Shown here piece after piece: positions 9,456-17,546 of a stretch of 64,000 nt of DNA. The position numbers and the translations under genes are program-made. The notes beneath the pieces are model-generated. The model saw nothing but the letters and a program-made list of their open reading frames with translations, had not been told where the DNA came from and searched no databases. This DNA is from Stappia sp. (GTDB lineage: Bacteria > Pseudomonadota > Alphaproteobacteria > Rhizobiales > Stappiaceae): contig NZ_CP157793.1 in the NCBI RefSeq assembly GCF_040110915.1, positions 3,484,939-3,548,938 of the forward strand, in the 5' to 3' direction. Numbering within the stretch: the stretch's first letter is position 1; the number at the start of each line of letters is the position of its first letter.

Positions 9456-9858
9456 CGACAAGACCTGCCCCGACACCACCGGCGCCACACCGCCCGAGGC
9501 CCTGTTTTCCGACCTGCCGCGCGACGGCGGCGCGCCGGTGTTCCGCGAGCCATGGGAGGCGCGGGCCTTCGCGCTGGTCGTGGACCTGCACGCGCGCGGG
9601 CTGTTCACCTGGCCGGAATGGGCCGAAACCCTGTCGCGGGAAATCGCCGCCGCGCAGGCCGCCGGCGATCCCGATCTCGGCGACAGCTACTACCGCCACT
9701 GGCTCGCCGCGCTGGAGCGGATGGTGACCGAGCGCAAGGTGACCACGTCCCGGGGGCTCGAGGCCCGCCGCGCGGCCTGGCACCGGGCCGCCGCCGCCAC
9801 CCCGCATGGCGAACCGATCGAACTCGGCCGCGACCGGCAGCCGGCCGGCAAGGCCTGA
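9442..9858 (+). CDS. Nitrile hydratase accessory protein (P14K/beta-N-domain type)
   Basis: Small protein (138 residues) related to the N-terminal half of the beta subunit; such proteins act as the self-subunit-swapping cobalt activator in Co-type nitrile hydratases. Diagnostic segments are PVFREPWEARAFALVV, LFTWPEWAETLSREI and DSYYRHWLAALERMV. A TTG start at 9442 is chosen because GGGAG lies 8 nt upstream and it makes a short overlap with the beta gene; no in-frame ATG precedes the conserved region except at 9301, deep inside nthB. Third gene of the nitrile hydratase unit. Confidence 0.85.
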   Translation: MTSPDDKTCPDTTGATPPEALFSDLPRDGGAPVFREPWEARAFALVVDLHARGLFTWPEWAETLSREIAAAQAAGDPDLGDSYYRHWLAALERMVTERKVTTSRGLEARRAAWHRAAAATPHGEPIELGRDRQPAGKA

Positions 9859-10123
9859 GCGCTCCGCGCACACCGGCTCCCACACGGCTCCGAAGTCCGG
9901 CCGGACCACGCGCCATGCCGCCCCGGCGCTCCGACGCTCCGGCATCGCCGGGACGAGGCGTGCCCGAAAGCGGCGGGGCTGCGCTCGCACGACGGGCAGC
10001 GGCCGGCGCGGGCATCGGCGCGGGCATCGGCGCGGACAATGGCGCGGGAAATTGCAACCGCACCACACGCAAAATGCGAGACGGGCGCTTCCCTTCCGCG
10101 CGCCGCTCGCCTATGACCGATCC
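9859..10123. other. Intergenic segment with short GC-rich direct repeats
   Basis: No gene is supported. Bases 10008-10050 contain a repeated GGCGCGGGCATC-type 12-mer. The segment closes the nitrile hydratase unit and holds any promoter of the EamA gene; no terminator with a U-tract was seen. Confidence 0.4.
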
Positions 10124-11038
10124 ATGATCGCCGACCGCCCTCTTCCCGGCATGGCGCTGATGATCGGCTTTTGCGTGCTCGCCCCGCTCGGCGACTCCCT
10201 TGCCAAGATCCTCGGCGACAGCGTGCCCCTTGGCCATCTGCTGCTGGTGCGCTTCGCCCTGCAGGCGGCGATCCTCGTGCCGCTGGCGCTGGCGACCCGC
10301 ATCTCGCTGCGCCTCACCCCGCGCGTGCTGCGCCTGACCGTGCTGCGCACGCTGCTGCATATCGTCGGCATTGCGGCGATGTTCGCCTCGCTGCGCTTCC
10401 TGCCGCTCGCCGATGCGATCGCCATCGCCTTCGTGATGCCGTTCCTGATGCTGCTGCTCGGCCGCTTCGTGCTCGGCGAGCAGGTCGGCCCCTATCGGCT
10501 GATGGCCTGCGTGGTCGGCTTCGTCGGCACGCTGCTGGTGATCCGGCCGAACTACGCGGAGGTCGGCACGCCCGCGCTTCTGCCGCTGGTGGTGGCGGTC
10601 GCCTTTTCGCTGTTCATGCTGGTGACGCGGCACGTGGCGAAGGCGGCGGACCCGATCGCCCTGCAGGCGGTGAGCGGACTTCTCGCCACGCCGATCCTCG
10701 CCGCCGCGCTGCTGGTCGGCTGGAATCTGGACATCCCCGATCTGCGGATCGTGGCGACCACGTCGACGGAAACCCTTCTGCTGGTGGCCGTCGGCGTGCT
10801 CGGCACGCTCGCGCATCTGCTGATGACCTGGTCGTTGCGGCTGGCGCCGGCAGCCACCCTGGCACCGATGCAATATCTGGAAATCCCCTTCGCCACCGTG
10901 ATCGGCTGGATGATCTTCCGCGACCTGCCCGACGCCATGGCGAGCGCCGGCATCGCACTGACCGTCGGCGCGGGGCTCTATGTGATCCACCGCGAGCAGA
11001 TCGCGGCCCGGCGCGCCCGCGCGGCGGAGTCGGCCTAA
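10124..11038 (+). CDS. EamA/DMT-family membrane transporter
   Basis: A 304-residue, ten-helix drug/metabolite transporter family protein with the internal duplication of two EamA domains (first around GDSLAKILGDSVPLGHLLLVRF, second around VAVAFSLFMLVTRHVAKAADP). Typical members export amino acids or metabolites; the substrate is unknown. The start ATG at 10124 places the first helix directly (PLPGMALMIGFCVL); the open frame extends further upstream, but that part has no homology-like character. Its TAA stop shares bases with the TAG stop of the convergent NicO gene (11035-11038), so the two transcripts must overlap at their 3' ends. Confidence 0.9.
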   Translation: MIADRPLPGMALMIGFCVLAPLGDSLAKILGDSVPLGHLLLVRFALQAAILVPLALATRISLRLTPRVLRLTVLRTLLHIVGIAAMFASLRFLPLADAIAIAFVMPFLMLLLGRFVLGEQVGPYRLMACVVGFVGTLLVIRPNYAEVGTPALLPLVVAVAFSLFMLVTRHVAKAADPIALQAVSGLLATPILAAALLVGWNLDIPDLRIVATTSTETLLLVAVGVLGTLAHLLMTWSLRLAPAATLAPMQYLEIPFATVIGWMIFRDLPDAMASAGIALTVGAGLYVIHREQIAARRARAAESA

Positions 11039-12159
11039 AGCGAGCCCCAGCCCAGCGCGGCGACAAAGAGGCTGGTCCCGAGCAGCAGGACCAGGATCGC
11101 ACCGAGCCCCTCCACGACCCGGTGAACCAGAACGGCGCTCTGCGCGCCCGTCACCTTCAACGCCGCGCTCTTGGCCGTGACCGCGAGCATCGCCAGCACC
11201 GACACGGTCATGCCCGTGCCGAGCGCCATGGCAAAGGTGGCCGCCACGCCGGCGAGCATCAGCCCTTGCGAGATCGCGAAGACCAGGACCACCAGCGCGC
11301 CCGTGCAGGGCCGAAGGCCCACGGCGAGGATCACCGACCAGGCGCGCGCCAGCGAAAACGGCCCCGACAGCATTTCCGGCGGCGGCGCATGGACATGACC
11401 GCAGCTGGAGCAGACGTCGCCTACGTGGGCATGGGCATGGGACGCATGGGCGTGCGGCGCGTGATCATGATGGTGATGGTGGTGGCCGTGGGGATGATGA
11501 TCGTGGTGGTGATGGTCGTGCGCGTGGGAGGCCTGCGCGGCCTGATCGCAGTCGGGCGTGATCATGACGGCCTGCGCGCCCAGCGCCACCGGGCGGCGGA
11601 CGGGCATCAGCGGGCGCAGGATCTTGCGCCACACGAGGTAGACGCCGAGCAGCATCACCGCGAAATAGGAGCCCAGTTCGAACCAGCGCGTGGTCTCGGT
11701 GATCGCGATCGACGTCATCCGCAGCAGCACGGAGGCGACGCCGATCAGCACGATGGCGGTCACGGCCTGCGCGAAGGCGGAGGCGAAGGACAGCGCGATC
11801 CCGCGCTTCAGCGTTTCGCCATTGGCCAGCACATAGGACGAGATCACCGCCTTGCCGTGGCCCGGCCCCGCAGCATGAAAGACGCCATAGGCGAAGGAAA
11901 GCGCCATCAGCCACCAGCCCGCGGTGCCATCGGCCTTCATCTCCTTGATCGCCGCCGTCAGCGCCGCATAGAAGGCGGTCTGCTGCGCCGCGACCCAGGC
12001 GAAGAAGCCGGCGAGCGGCCCGGACGGAGTGAGCGTCTGTTCCGGCAGGCCGACGCCGAAGGGCGACGGCGCGGCCGCCCCGGTCCCTAGATGGAGCGTC
12101 ACGAGCGCAAGAGTGGCGAGACCGGCCGCCACGGCCGTGGAACGAGACAGGCTGTGCAT
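11035..12159 (-). CDS. NicO/RcnA-family nickel/cobalt transporter
   Basis: A 374-residue membrane protein of the nickel/cobalt efflux-type NicO family. The N-terminal half has the motif HAAGPGHGKAVISSYVL, a strong NicO signature; the second half has GLRPCTGALVVLVFAI. Between them is a cytoplasmic loop with about 20 histidines (HHHHDHHPHGHHHHHHDH and HAHAHV) plus CSSCGHVH, a plausible metal sensor or buffer. The start at 12159 gives a signal-like leader; an ATG at 12180 overlapping the DUF1007 stop is the alternative. It is coupled to the DUF1007 gene upstream. Import versus export cannot be settled, but the Co-enzyme 2 kb away makes cobalt handling relevant. Confidence 0.9.
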   Translation of the reverse strand: MHSLSRSTAVAAGLATLALVTLHLGTGAAAPSPFGVGLPEQTLTPSGPLAGFFAWVAAQQTAFYAALTAAIKEMKADGTAGWWLMALSFAYGVFHAAGPGHGKAVISSYVLANGETLKRGIALSFASAFAQAVTAIVLIGVASVLLRMTSIAITETTRWFELGSYFAVMLLGVYLVWRKILRPLMPVRRPVALGAQAVMITPDCDQAAQASHAHDHHHHDHHPHGHHHHHHDHAPHAHASHAHAHVGDVCSSCGHVHAPPPEMLSGPFSLARAWSVILAVGLRPCTGALVVLVFAISQGLMLAGVAATFAMALGTGMTVSVLAMLAVTAKSAALKVTGAQSAVLVHRVVEGLGAILVLLLGTSLFVAALGWGSL

Positions 12160-12170
12160 CTTCCGACCGT

Positions 12171-12896
12171 CTATCTGCATCCGATCGTGGCCGAATTGGA
12201 GAGGGTTTCCGTCACCTCGAGCAATTCCGGCGCGAGATCGCGTTCGCTGGCCGGGATGCCGGCGAGCGTGGTGGCCGTCAGCGGATCGAGTTCCGGCGGC
12301 GGCGTGAAATCCAGCGTGCAGGTCGCCGGCGCGTCGACCATGGCGAAGGGCGTGTCCTGCGTCATCTCGAAGGCGACAAAATAGGTCGGATCGTAGACGT
12401 CGAGCGTCAGCGTCGTGGCGTCGACGATGCGCGGCGCCTGAAGCGGCAGCGTGTAGAACAGCGTGAGACGGCCGCCGTAGAAATCGAGCCAGTATTCCTG
12501 GGGCTCGGCAAAACCCACCGCATCGTCGCCCTGATGGAGGAAGGTGAAGAAGTCGTACTCGGCGAGCGACTCCACATTGACCTGGGCGAGCGGCTGCAAT
12601 TCCTCGCGCGACAGCTCGCCATCGCCGTTGGCGTCGAGCCCCTGCACCGCGAAGGCGGTGAAGGCCTCGTCGAAGCGCCACACGTGGCGCACCGCCGACA
12701 CCCGGCCCTGATCGTCGAAGACGACCTCGGCGCGCGCTTCCACGAAGACATGCGGATGTGCCGAGGCCTGCGTCGCCGTCAGGACGACGAGTCCCAGCAT
12801 CACCGCCCATCGACGCCAGATGCGCCCTGCGCCCGGTCGCGGATGCGCGGGTGTATCCGGGTATGCGGGTGTGTGCGTGTCTGCGGGCGCGAGCAT
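12171..12896 (-). CDS. DUF1007 periplasmic protein, partner of NicO transporter
   Basis: A 241-residue exported protein. After a short basic segment (RIWRRW) comes a hydrophobic signal core and an ASAHPH cleavage region; mature DUF1007 proteins characteristically begin with HPHVFVEA, as here. An EF-hand-like stretch, DANGDGELSREEL, lies in the first half. DUF1007 genes are regularly paired with NicO transporters and the protein is presumed to bind the metal in the periplasm, starting from the HPH N-terminus. The annotated start at 12896 gives a Pro/Thr-rich leader that may be untranslated; the functional signal peptide could start from a non-ATG codon nearer 12820. Confidence 0.85.
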   Translation of the reverse strand: MLAPADTHTPAYPDTPAHPRPGAGRIWRRWAVMLGLVVLTATQASAHPHVFVEARAEVVFDDQGRVSAVRHVWRFDEAFTAFAVQGLDANGDGELSREELQPLAQVNVESLAEYDFFTFLHQGDDAVGFAEPQEYWLDFYGGRLTLFYTLPLQAPRIVDATTLTLDVYDPTYFVAFEMTQDTPFAMVDAPATCTLDFTPPPELDPLTATTLAGIPASERDLAPELLEVTETLSNSATIGCR

Positions 12897-13184
12897 TCAG
12901 CCTCCGGTTCCGAGTCACCGCCGGTTATCGAACCAATTGTCGGCAAGAGCAAGGCAGAGGGCGCGACCTTTTGCAGCGCATCATGCCTCGGGGGAAGTAT
13001 TTTCCGCAATCAAGGCCATGAAGGGTTGAGTCTGCCCGAAAGCGCGGGATTGACCGAAGAGAAAAGGGCGCATTTCCGCAAATTCATGCGCATATCTTCC
13101 TCTCAGGCTGACTGAACCGCGGACGACGGGCCGGCGTGGCCCGGCCGGGCGCCGGACGGTCCGAAGAGCGAAGGGAGACTTGCG

Positions 13185-14261
13185 ATGAACGCGCCGCTGA
13201 CCAAACGCGAGCTGACGACGGGCGCGGCTTGCGTGTTCGACCATCCCGAATTCGACGCCCACGAGCAGATCTTGCAGGGTTTCGATGCGGCCACGGGCCT
13301 CAAGACCGTGATCGCCGTCCATAGCACACGGCTCGGCCCGGCGCTCGGCGGATGCCGCGTGTGGGCCTATGCCGATGACGCGGACGCGCTCACCGACGCG
13401 CTGCGCCTGTCGCGCGGCATGACCTACAAGAACGCGCTCGCCGGTCTCGACCTCGGCGGCGGCAAGGCGGTGATCATCGCCGATCCGCGCAAGGACAAGA
13501 CGCCGGAACTGCTCGCCGCCTTCGGACGCCAGGTCGACCGGCTCGGCGGCACCTATATCACCGCCGAGGACGTCGGCGTGTCGGATGCGGACATGGAGAT
13601 CGTCGCCGGCGTGACGCCGCATGTGCGCGGCACGAGGGCCACCGGCCTGGGCGATCCCTCGCCCTACACCGCGCTCGGCATCTTCGTCGGCATCAAGGCG
13701 GCGCTGATGCATCGCTTCGGCTCGGACAGCCTGGAGGGGCGCAGGGTTTGCGTGCAGGGCCTCGGCCACGTCGGCATGGGCGTCGCGCGCCTGCTGCACG
13801 AGGCCGGCGCGACGCTGATCGTCGCCGATCTCCACGCTCCGTCGGTGGAGCGCGCGGTTGCCGAATTCGGCGCGACCGTCGTCGCCCCCGAGGCCGCCCA
13901 TGCGCAAGGCGCCGATGTCTTCGCGCCCTGCGCGCTCGGCGCGGTGCTCAACGACGGGACGATCCCCGAACTCGGCGCACCGATCGTGGCCGGGGCGGCC
14001 AACAACCAGCTGGCCGAGGCCCGGCACGACGCCGCACTCGCCGCCCGCGGGATCCTTTATGCGCCCGACTACGCGATCAACGCCGGTGGCGCGATCTCCA
14101 TCGCGCTCGCGCGCCCCGGCGGAGACGACACGGCCGTGCGCGACAAGGTGATCGCCATCGGCCAGACGCTGGCGCATATCTTCCAGCGCGCCGAGGCGCT
14201 GAAGCAGCCGACCCAGGCGGTCGCCGACGCGATGGCGGAGGAACGTCTCGCCGCCGCGTGA
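13185..14261 (+). CDS. Leucine/branched-chain-type Glu/Leu/Phe/Val dehydrogenase
   Basis: NAD-dependent oxidative deaminase of aliphatic amino acids (leucine dehydrogenase type, 358 residues, normal length). Visible features are GGCRVWAY, the substrate-binding and catalytic lysines in MTYKNALAGLDLGGGKAVI, AEDVGVSDADM containing the catalytic Asp, and the dinucleotide fold GLGHVGMGVARLL. AGGGAG lies upstream of the ATG. It is divergent from DUF1007/NicO and convergent with the LysR gene. It yields 2-oxo acids, which fits the TRAP and KorAB-like neighbours. Valine or phenylalanine preference cannot be excluded. Confidence 0.92.
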   Translation: MNAPLTKRELTTGAACVFDHPEFDAHEQILQGFDAATGLKTVIAVHSTRLGPALGGCRVWAYADDADALTDALRLSRGMTYKNALAGLDLGGGKAVIIADPRKDKTPELLAAFGRQVDRLGGTYITAEDVGVSDADMEIVAGVTPHVRGTRATGLGDPSPYTALGIFVGIKAALMHRFGSDSLEGRRVCVQGLGHVGMGVARLLHEAGATLIVADLHAPSVERAVAEFGATVVAPEAAHAQGADVFAPCALGAVLNDGTIPELGAPIVAGAANNQLAEARHDAALAARGILYAPDYAINAGGAISIALARPGGDDTAVRDKVIAIGQTLAHIFQRAEALKQPTQAVADAMAEERLAAA

Positions 14262-14292
14262 GGCGCATTGGAAAAGGACGGCGCAGGCACGC

Positions 14293-15201
14293 TCAGCAGA
14301 TCTCGCCGCGCTTGCGCTTGTCGGCGAACCAGGCGGAGAGGAAATCCACGAAGGCGCGCACCTTGCCCGACAGATGCCGCCGGTGCGGATAGACGACATG
14401 CACGGCCTGGGCCTCGGGGTGGAAGGACTCCAGCACCTCCACCAGACGGCCGGCGACGACGTCGCGGTGGACGAAGATATGCGGCGTGCGCAGAAAGCCG
14501 AGCCCCTCGCGGGCGGCGAGGCGCGCGGCCTGTGCGCTGTTGACCTCGACCCGCCCCTTGACCGCGACACCGAGGCGCGCGCCGTCCACCTGGAACTGCC
14601 AGTTGTTCCGATAGCGGTAGTTGTTGTCGATGATGCAGGGCAGGCTCGCCAGATCCTGCGGATGACGGGGCGTGCCGAGCCGCGCGATCGCCTCCGGCGA
14701 GGCGCAGACGGTGGCGCGGAACGAGGCGAGCTTGCGCGCGATCAGGCTGGAGTCGGTCATCTCCGACACGCGGATCGCGGCGTCGAAGCCTTCCTCCACC
14801 AGATCGACGAAACGGTCCTCGAGCCTGAGGTCGATGGAGATCTCCGGCTCCGCCACCAGAAAGGCCATGATCGCCGGATTGATGAAATCGTCGCCCATGG
14901 AGCGCGGCGCGGAAATCCGCAAGGTGCCGCGCGCCGCCTGATGGGTGTTCTGCACCGAGGCCTTCAGGTCGTCGATGCGGGTCAGGATGTCGCTCGCTTC
15001 CTTGTAGAAGGCGTGCCCCACCTCGGTCATCGAGATCTGCCGCGTGGTGCGGTTCAGCAGCCGCGCGCCGAGTTCGTCCTCCAGATCGCCGACGTATTTG
15101 GAGACGAGCGCCTTGGACCGGCCGAGCTCGCGCGCGGCGGCCGAAAAGCCCCCCGCATCGACCACCTTCAAGAAGCAGCGCATCCGGCTCAGCGTGTCCA
15201 T
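14293..15201 (-). CDS. LysR-family transcriptional regulator
   Basis: A 302-residue regulator. The winged helix-turn-helix is at the N-terminus (MDTLSRMRCFLKVVDAGGFS, then AARELGRSKALVSKYVGDLE), followed by the two-lobed effector domain (GTLRISAPRSMGDDFINPAI). This group, with LLNRTTR and RISAPRS, is the common DsdC/CrgA-like branch. The ATG at 15201 is preferred over an upstream ATG at 15288 because GGGGAGAG precedes it and the HTH begins at once. It starts 22 bp after the WD40 stop, so it may be carried on the CobW-WD40 transcript. Its targets are unknown; no divergent gene is present. Confidence 0.9.
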   Translation of the reverse strand: MDTLSRMRCFLKVVDAGGFSAAARELGRSKALVSKYVGDLEDELGARLLNRTTRQISMTEVGHAFYKEASDILTRIDDLKASVQNTHQAARGTLRISAPRSMGDDFINPAIMAFLVAEPEISIDLRLEDRFVDLVEEGFDAAIRVSEMTDSSLIARKLASFRATVCASPEAIARLGTPRHPQDLASLPCIIDNNYRYRNNWQFQVDGARLGVAVKGRVEVNSAQAARLAAREGLGFLRTPHIFVHRDVVAGRLVEVLESFHPEAQAVHVVYPHRRHLSGKVRAFVDFLSAWFADKRKRGEIC

Positions 15202-15223
15202 GATCTCTCCCCGGGCGGCGTTC

Positions 15224-16198
15224 CTACAGCGCGATGACGCCCGCCGCCCCCGTTTCCGTGCCGAAGACGAGGCGCGTGCCACCGGCATCCCAGCTGAGCG
15301 CGGTCACGGGCCCCTCGCCCGGGCGCCGCATCACCGCTTCCTGAGTGTCGGCGAAGCGCACGCCCAGCACCATCCCGTCCTGATAGCCGATCGCCATCAC
15401 CTCCTCGCCCGGATGACAGGCAAGGGCCGTAACGATCTGATCGCCCCGGGCTCCGAGCTGCAGCGGTTGCTGGCCCATCGGCCCTGTCTTGCCGAAGAAC
15501 GGCCACAGGATCGCGGCATTGGCGCCGGAGGTGGCCAGATAGCGCCCCTTCGCCGACCAGTCGGTGGCCTTCACCTTGGACGGGTAACCGGTCATGCGCA
15601 TGTCCTGCCCGTCGGCGAGACGCCAGCCGTGCAGGGCGTTTTCCTGCATGGTGGTGACGAGATACTTGCCGTCCGGCGAGAAGGTCGCGCCGGTATGCGC
15701 GCCCTTCCAGGCAAGCGCCTGTTCGGGCGCGTTGGTGTTGACCCAGTAGAGCGTCGCGCCGTCGTAACGCGCGACCGCCAGCCGCAACCCCTTGGGCGCG
15801 AAGGCGAGGCCGCCGACGGCGCGGGCCTGCGGAAACTCGCGCAATTCGCCCGAGGCCAGACGCACCACCGCCGTGCGCCCGGCGGCGAAGGCGACCGCGT
15901 CCTGCGGCCCCGTCGCGACGATGTCGATCCACTTGCGCGGCAGCTCGGCCAGTTGCGTCACCGAGCCGTCGGCGGCGGTGAACATCACCTGACCGTCGTC
16001 GCCGCCCGAGACGAGCGCGCCGCCGTCGCGCATGCGCGCGGCCGCGAGCAGCCCGCCGCGATGCACCTGAATGCGGCGTTCGCCTTCCTCGCCGAGCAGC
16101 AGCACGGTGCCGTCGCCGAGCGCGAAGGCCGGCCGGTCGCGCAGGAAGGTCGCGGCAACCACGAAGCTGCCGGTGTCATGCGGAGCAAGCGTCACCAT
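15224..16198 (-). CDS. WD40-repeat beta-propeller protein
   Basis: A 324-residue protein composed of degenerate WD40 blades, for example VSGGDDGQVMFTAADGS, ATFSPDGKYLVTTMQENALH and WDAGGTRLVFGTETGAAG. There is no signal peptide or membrane helix, so it is probably cytoplasmic. It begins 6 bp after the stop of the CobW-family GTPase, so the two are co-translated. This WD40-next-to-CobW arrangement is recurrent in Alphaproteobacteria; the propeller may be a docking platform for the metallochaperone, but no biochemical role is established that I can name. Confidence 0.85.
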   Translation of the reverse strand: MVTLAPHDTGSFVVAATFLRDRPAFALGDGTVLLLGEEGERRIQVHRGGLLAAARMRDGGALVSGGDDGQVMFTAADGSVTQLAELPRKWIDIVATGPQDAVAFAAGRTAVVRLASGELREFPQARAVGGLAFAPKGLRLAVARYDGATLYWVNTNAPEQALAWKGAHTGATFSPDGKYLVTTMQENALHGWRLADGQDMRMTGYPSKVKATDWSAKGRYLATSGANAAILWPFFGKTGPMGQQPLQLGARGDQIVTALACHPGEEVMAIGYQDGMVLGVRFADTQEAVMRRPGEGPVTALSWDAGGTRLVFGTETGAAGVIAL

Positions 16199-16204
16199 CG
16201 CGCG

Positions 16205-17269
16205 TCAGGCCTCGCAGGCCTTGAAGCCGGTCTCGATCGCCTCGAAATCGAGCTCCCGGCCGATCACCACGAGCCGGCTTTCGCGCGCCTCGCCGTCCTT
16301 CCAGTCGCGCTGGTGATCGCCTTCCAGGATCATGTGAACGCCCTGCACCACGTAGCGCTGCGGATCGTCCTTGAAGGCCATGATGCCCTTCAGCCGCAGG
16401 ATGTTCGGCCCCTGGATCTGGCTGACGTTGCCGATCCACTGGAAGAACAGCTGCGGGTCGAGTTCGCCGGCCGTCATCGACACGCTCTTCACCGAATGCG
16501 GGTCGTCGTGGCCGTGGCCGTGATGCCCGTGATCGTGGTGATGGTCGTGATCGTGCCCGTGATGATCGTGGTCGTGGTCGCAGTCCGGCCCGCATTCGTG
16601 CGTGTGCTCCGCCTCTTCCAGGAAATGCGGATCGAGCGACAGGATGCGTTCCAGATCGAAGGCCCCGCGGTTGAGCACCGTGTCGAGCGGCACGGCGCAG
16701 CGCTCGGCGCGCTGCAGCCGGGCGTAGGGGTTGATCTCCTGGATGCGGGCTTCCACGGCCGTGAGTTCCGCGGTCGTGACGAGATCGGTCTTGTTGAGCA
16801 GGATCACGTCGGCGAAGGCGATCTGGTCCTGCGCCTCGGTGGTGTCGGCAAGCCTCTGCAGCACGTGCCGGCAGTCGACGACGGCCACCACCGCGTCGAG
16901 CTTCGCCTTGGCGCGCACGTCCTCGTCCATGAAGAAGGTCTGGGCGACCGGCGCGGGATCGGCCACGCCGGTCGTCTCGACGACGATGGCGTCGAAAGTC
17001 CCCTTGCGCTTCATCAGGTTCTCCACCGTGCGGATCAGGTCGCCGCGCACGGTGCAGCAGATGCAGCCGTTGTTCATCTCGAAGATTTCCTCGTCGGACT
17101 CCACGAGGAGGTCGTTGTCGATGCCGATCTCGCCGAATTCATTGACGATCACCGCGTAGCGCACGCCGTGGTTCTCGCTCAGGATCCGGTTGAGCAGCGT
17201 CGTCTTGCCCGCGCCGAGGTAGCCGGTCAGCACGGTGACGGGGGTCTTGTCGTCGGTGGATAGCGTCAT
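16205..17269 (-). CDS. CobW/ZNG1-family GTP-dependent metallochaperone
   Basis: A 354-residue G3E GTPase. The P-loop is in LTGYLGAGKTTLLNRIL, the metal-binding CxCC motif is in NNGCICCTVRGDL, and ETTGVADPAP and LLNKTDLV are the Walker-B-like and base-recognition motifs. A histidine-rich insert (CDHDHDHHGHDHDHHHDHG) precedes the C-terminal CobW domain (GELDPQLFFQWIGNVSQIQG). Family members hand zinc, or cobalt in the CobW case, to client enzymes. ATG at 17269 abuts the conserved N-terminus, upstream frame is not needed. No zinc-uptake-regulator box could be recognised upstream. First gene of the CobW-WD40(-LysR) unit, divergent from the KorA-like gene. Confidence 0.92.
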   Translation of the reverse strand: MTLSTDDKTPVTVLTGYLGAGKTTLLNRILSENHGVRYAVIVNEFGEIGIDNDLLVESDEEIFEMNNGCICCTVRGDLIRTVENLMKRKGTFDAIVVETTGVADPAPVAQTFFMDEDVRAKAKLDAVVAVVDCRHVLQRLADTTEAQDQIAFADVILLNKTDLVTTAELTAVEARIQEINPYARLQRAERCAVPLDTVLNRGAFDLERILSLDPHFLEEAEHTHECGPDCDHDHDHHGHDHDHHHDHGHHGHGHDDPHSVKSVSMTAGELDPQLFFQWIGNVSQIQGPNILRLKGIMAFKDDPQRYVVQGVHMILEGDHQRDWKDGEARESRLVVIGRELDFEAIETGFKACEA

Positions 17270-17546
17270 GGGTCTCGCCTGAGCTTGTGCAAGGTTGACC
17301 GACAGGGTGACCGAAAACTGCGGCCCGTGTCGATGCGTCCGGTCGATTGCGCCGCAGCGCGCGAAAGGGGCACCCGGCCCGTCGCCTTCCCCGGATATGG
17401 GGTCTCTTCGCGCTCCGACTACAGGCATTCGCGGCATTTGGCAAAGCATTGCCACGCGCTGGCGTTGCGTCAGATCAATTTCCCCGCCCCGCTTCTGTGA
17501 CAGCGTCCGCACTCGATCCGGTGAACGAGAAGCGACAGACGACGAC

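Noticed and set aside
12897..13184. Cobalamin riboswitch ahead of the DUF1007/NicO genes
   Set aside because: No conserved B12-box was found in the 288-bp region.
17270..17546. Zur box controlling the CobW-family gene
   Set aside because: No AT-rich palindrome with the expected pattern is present in the divergent region.
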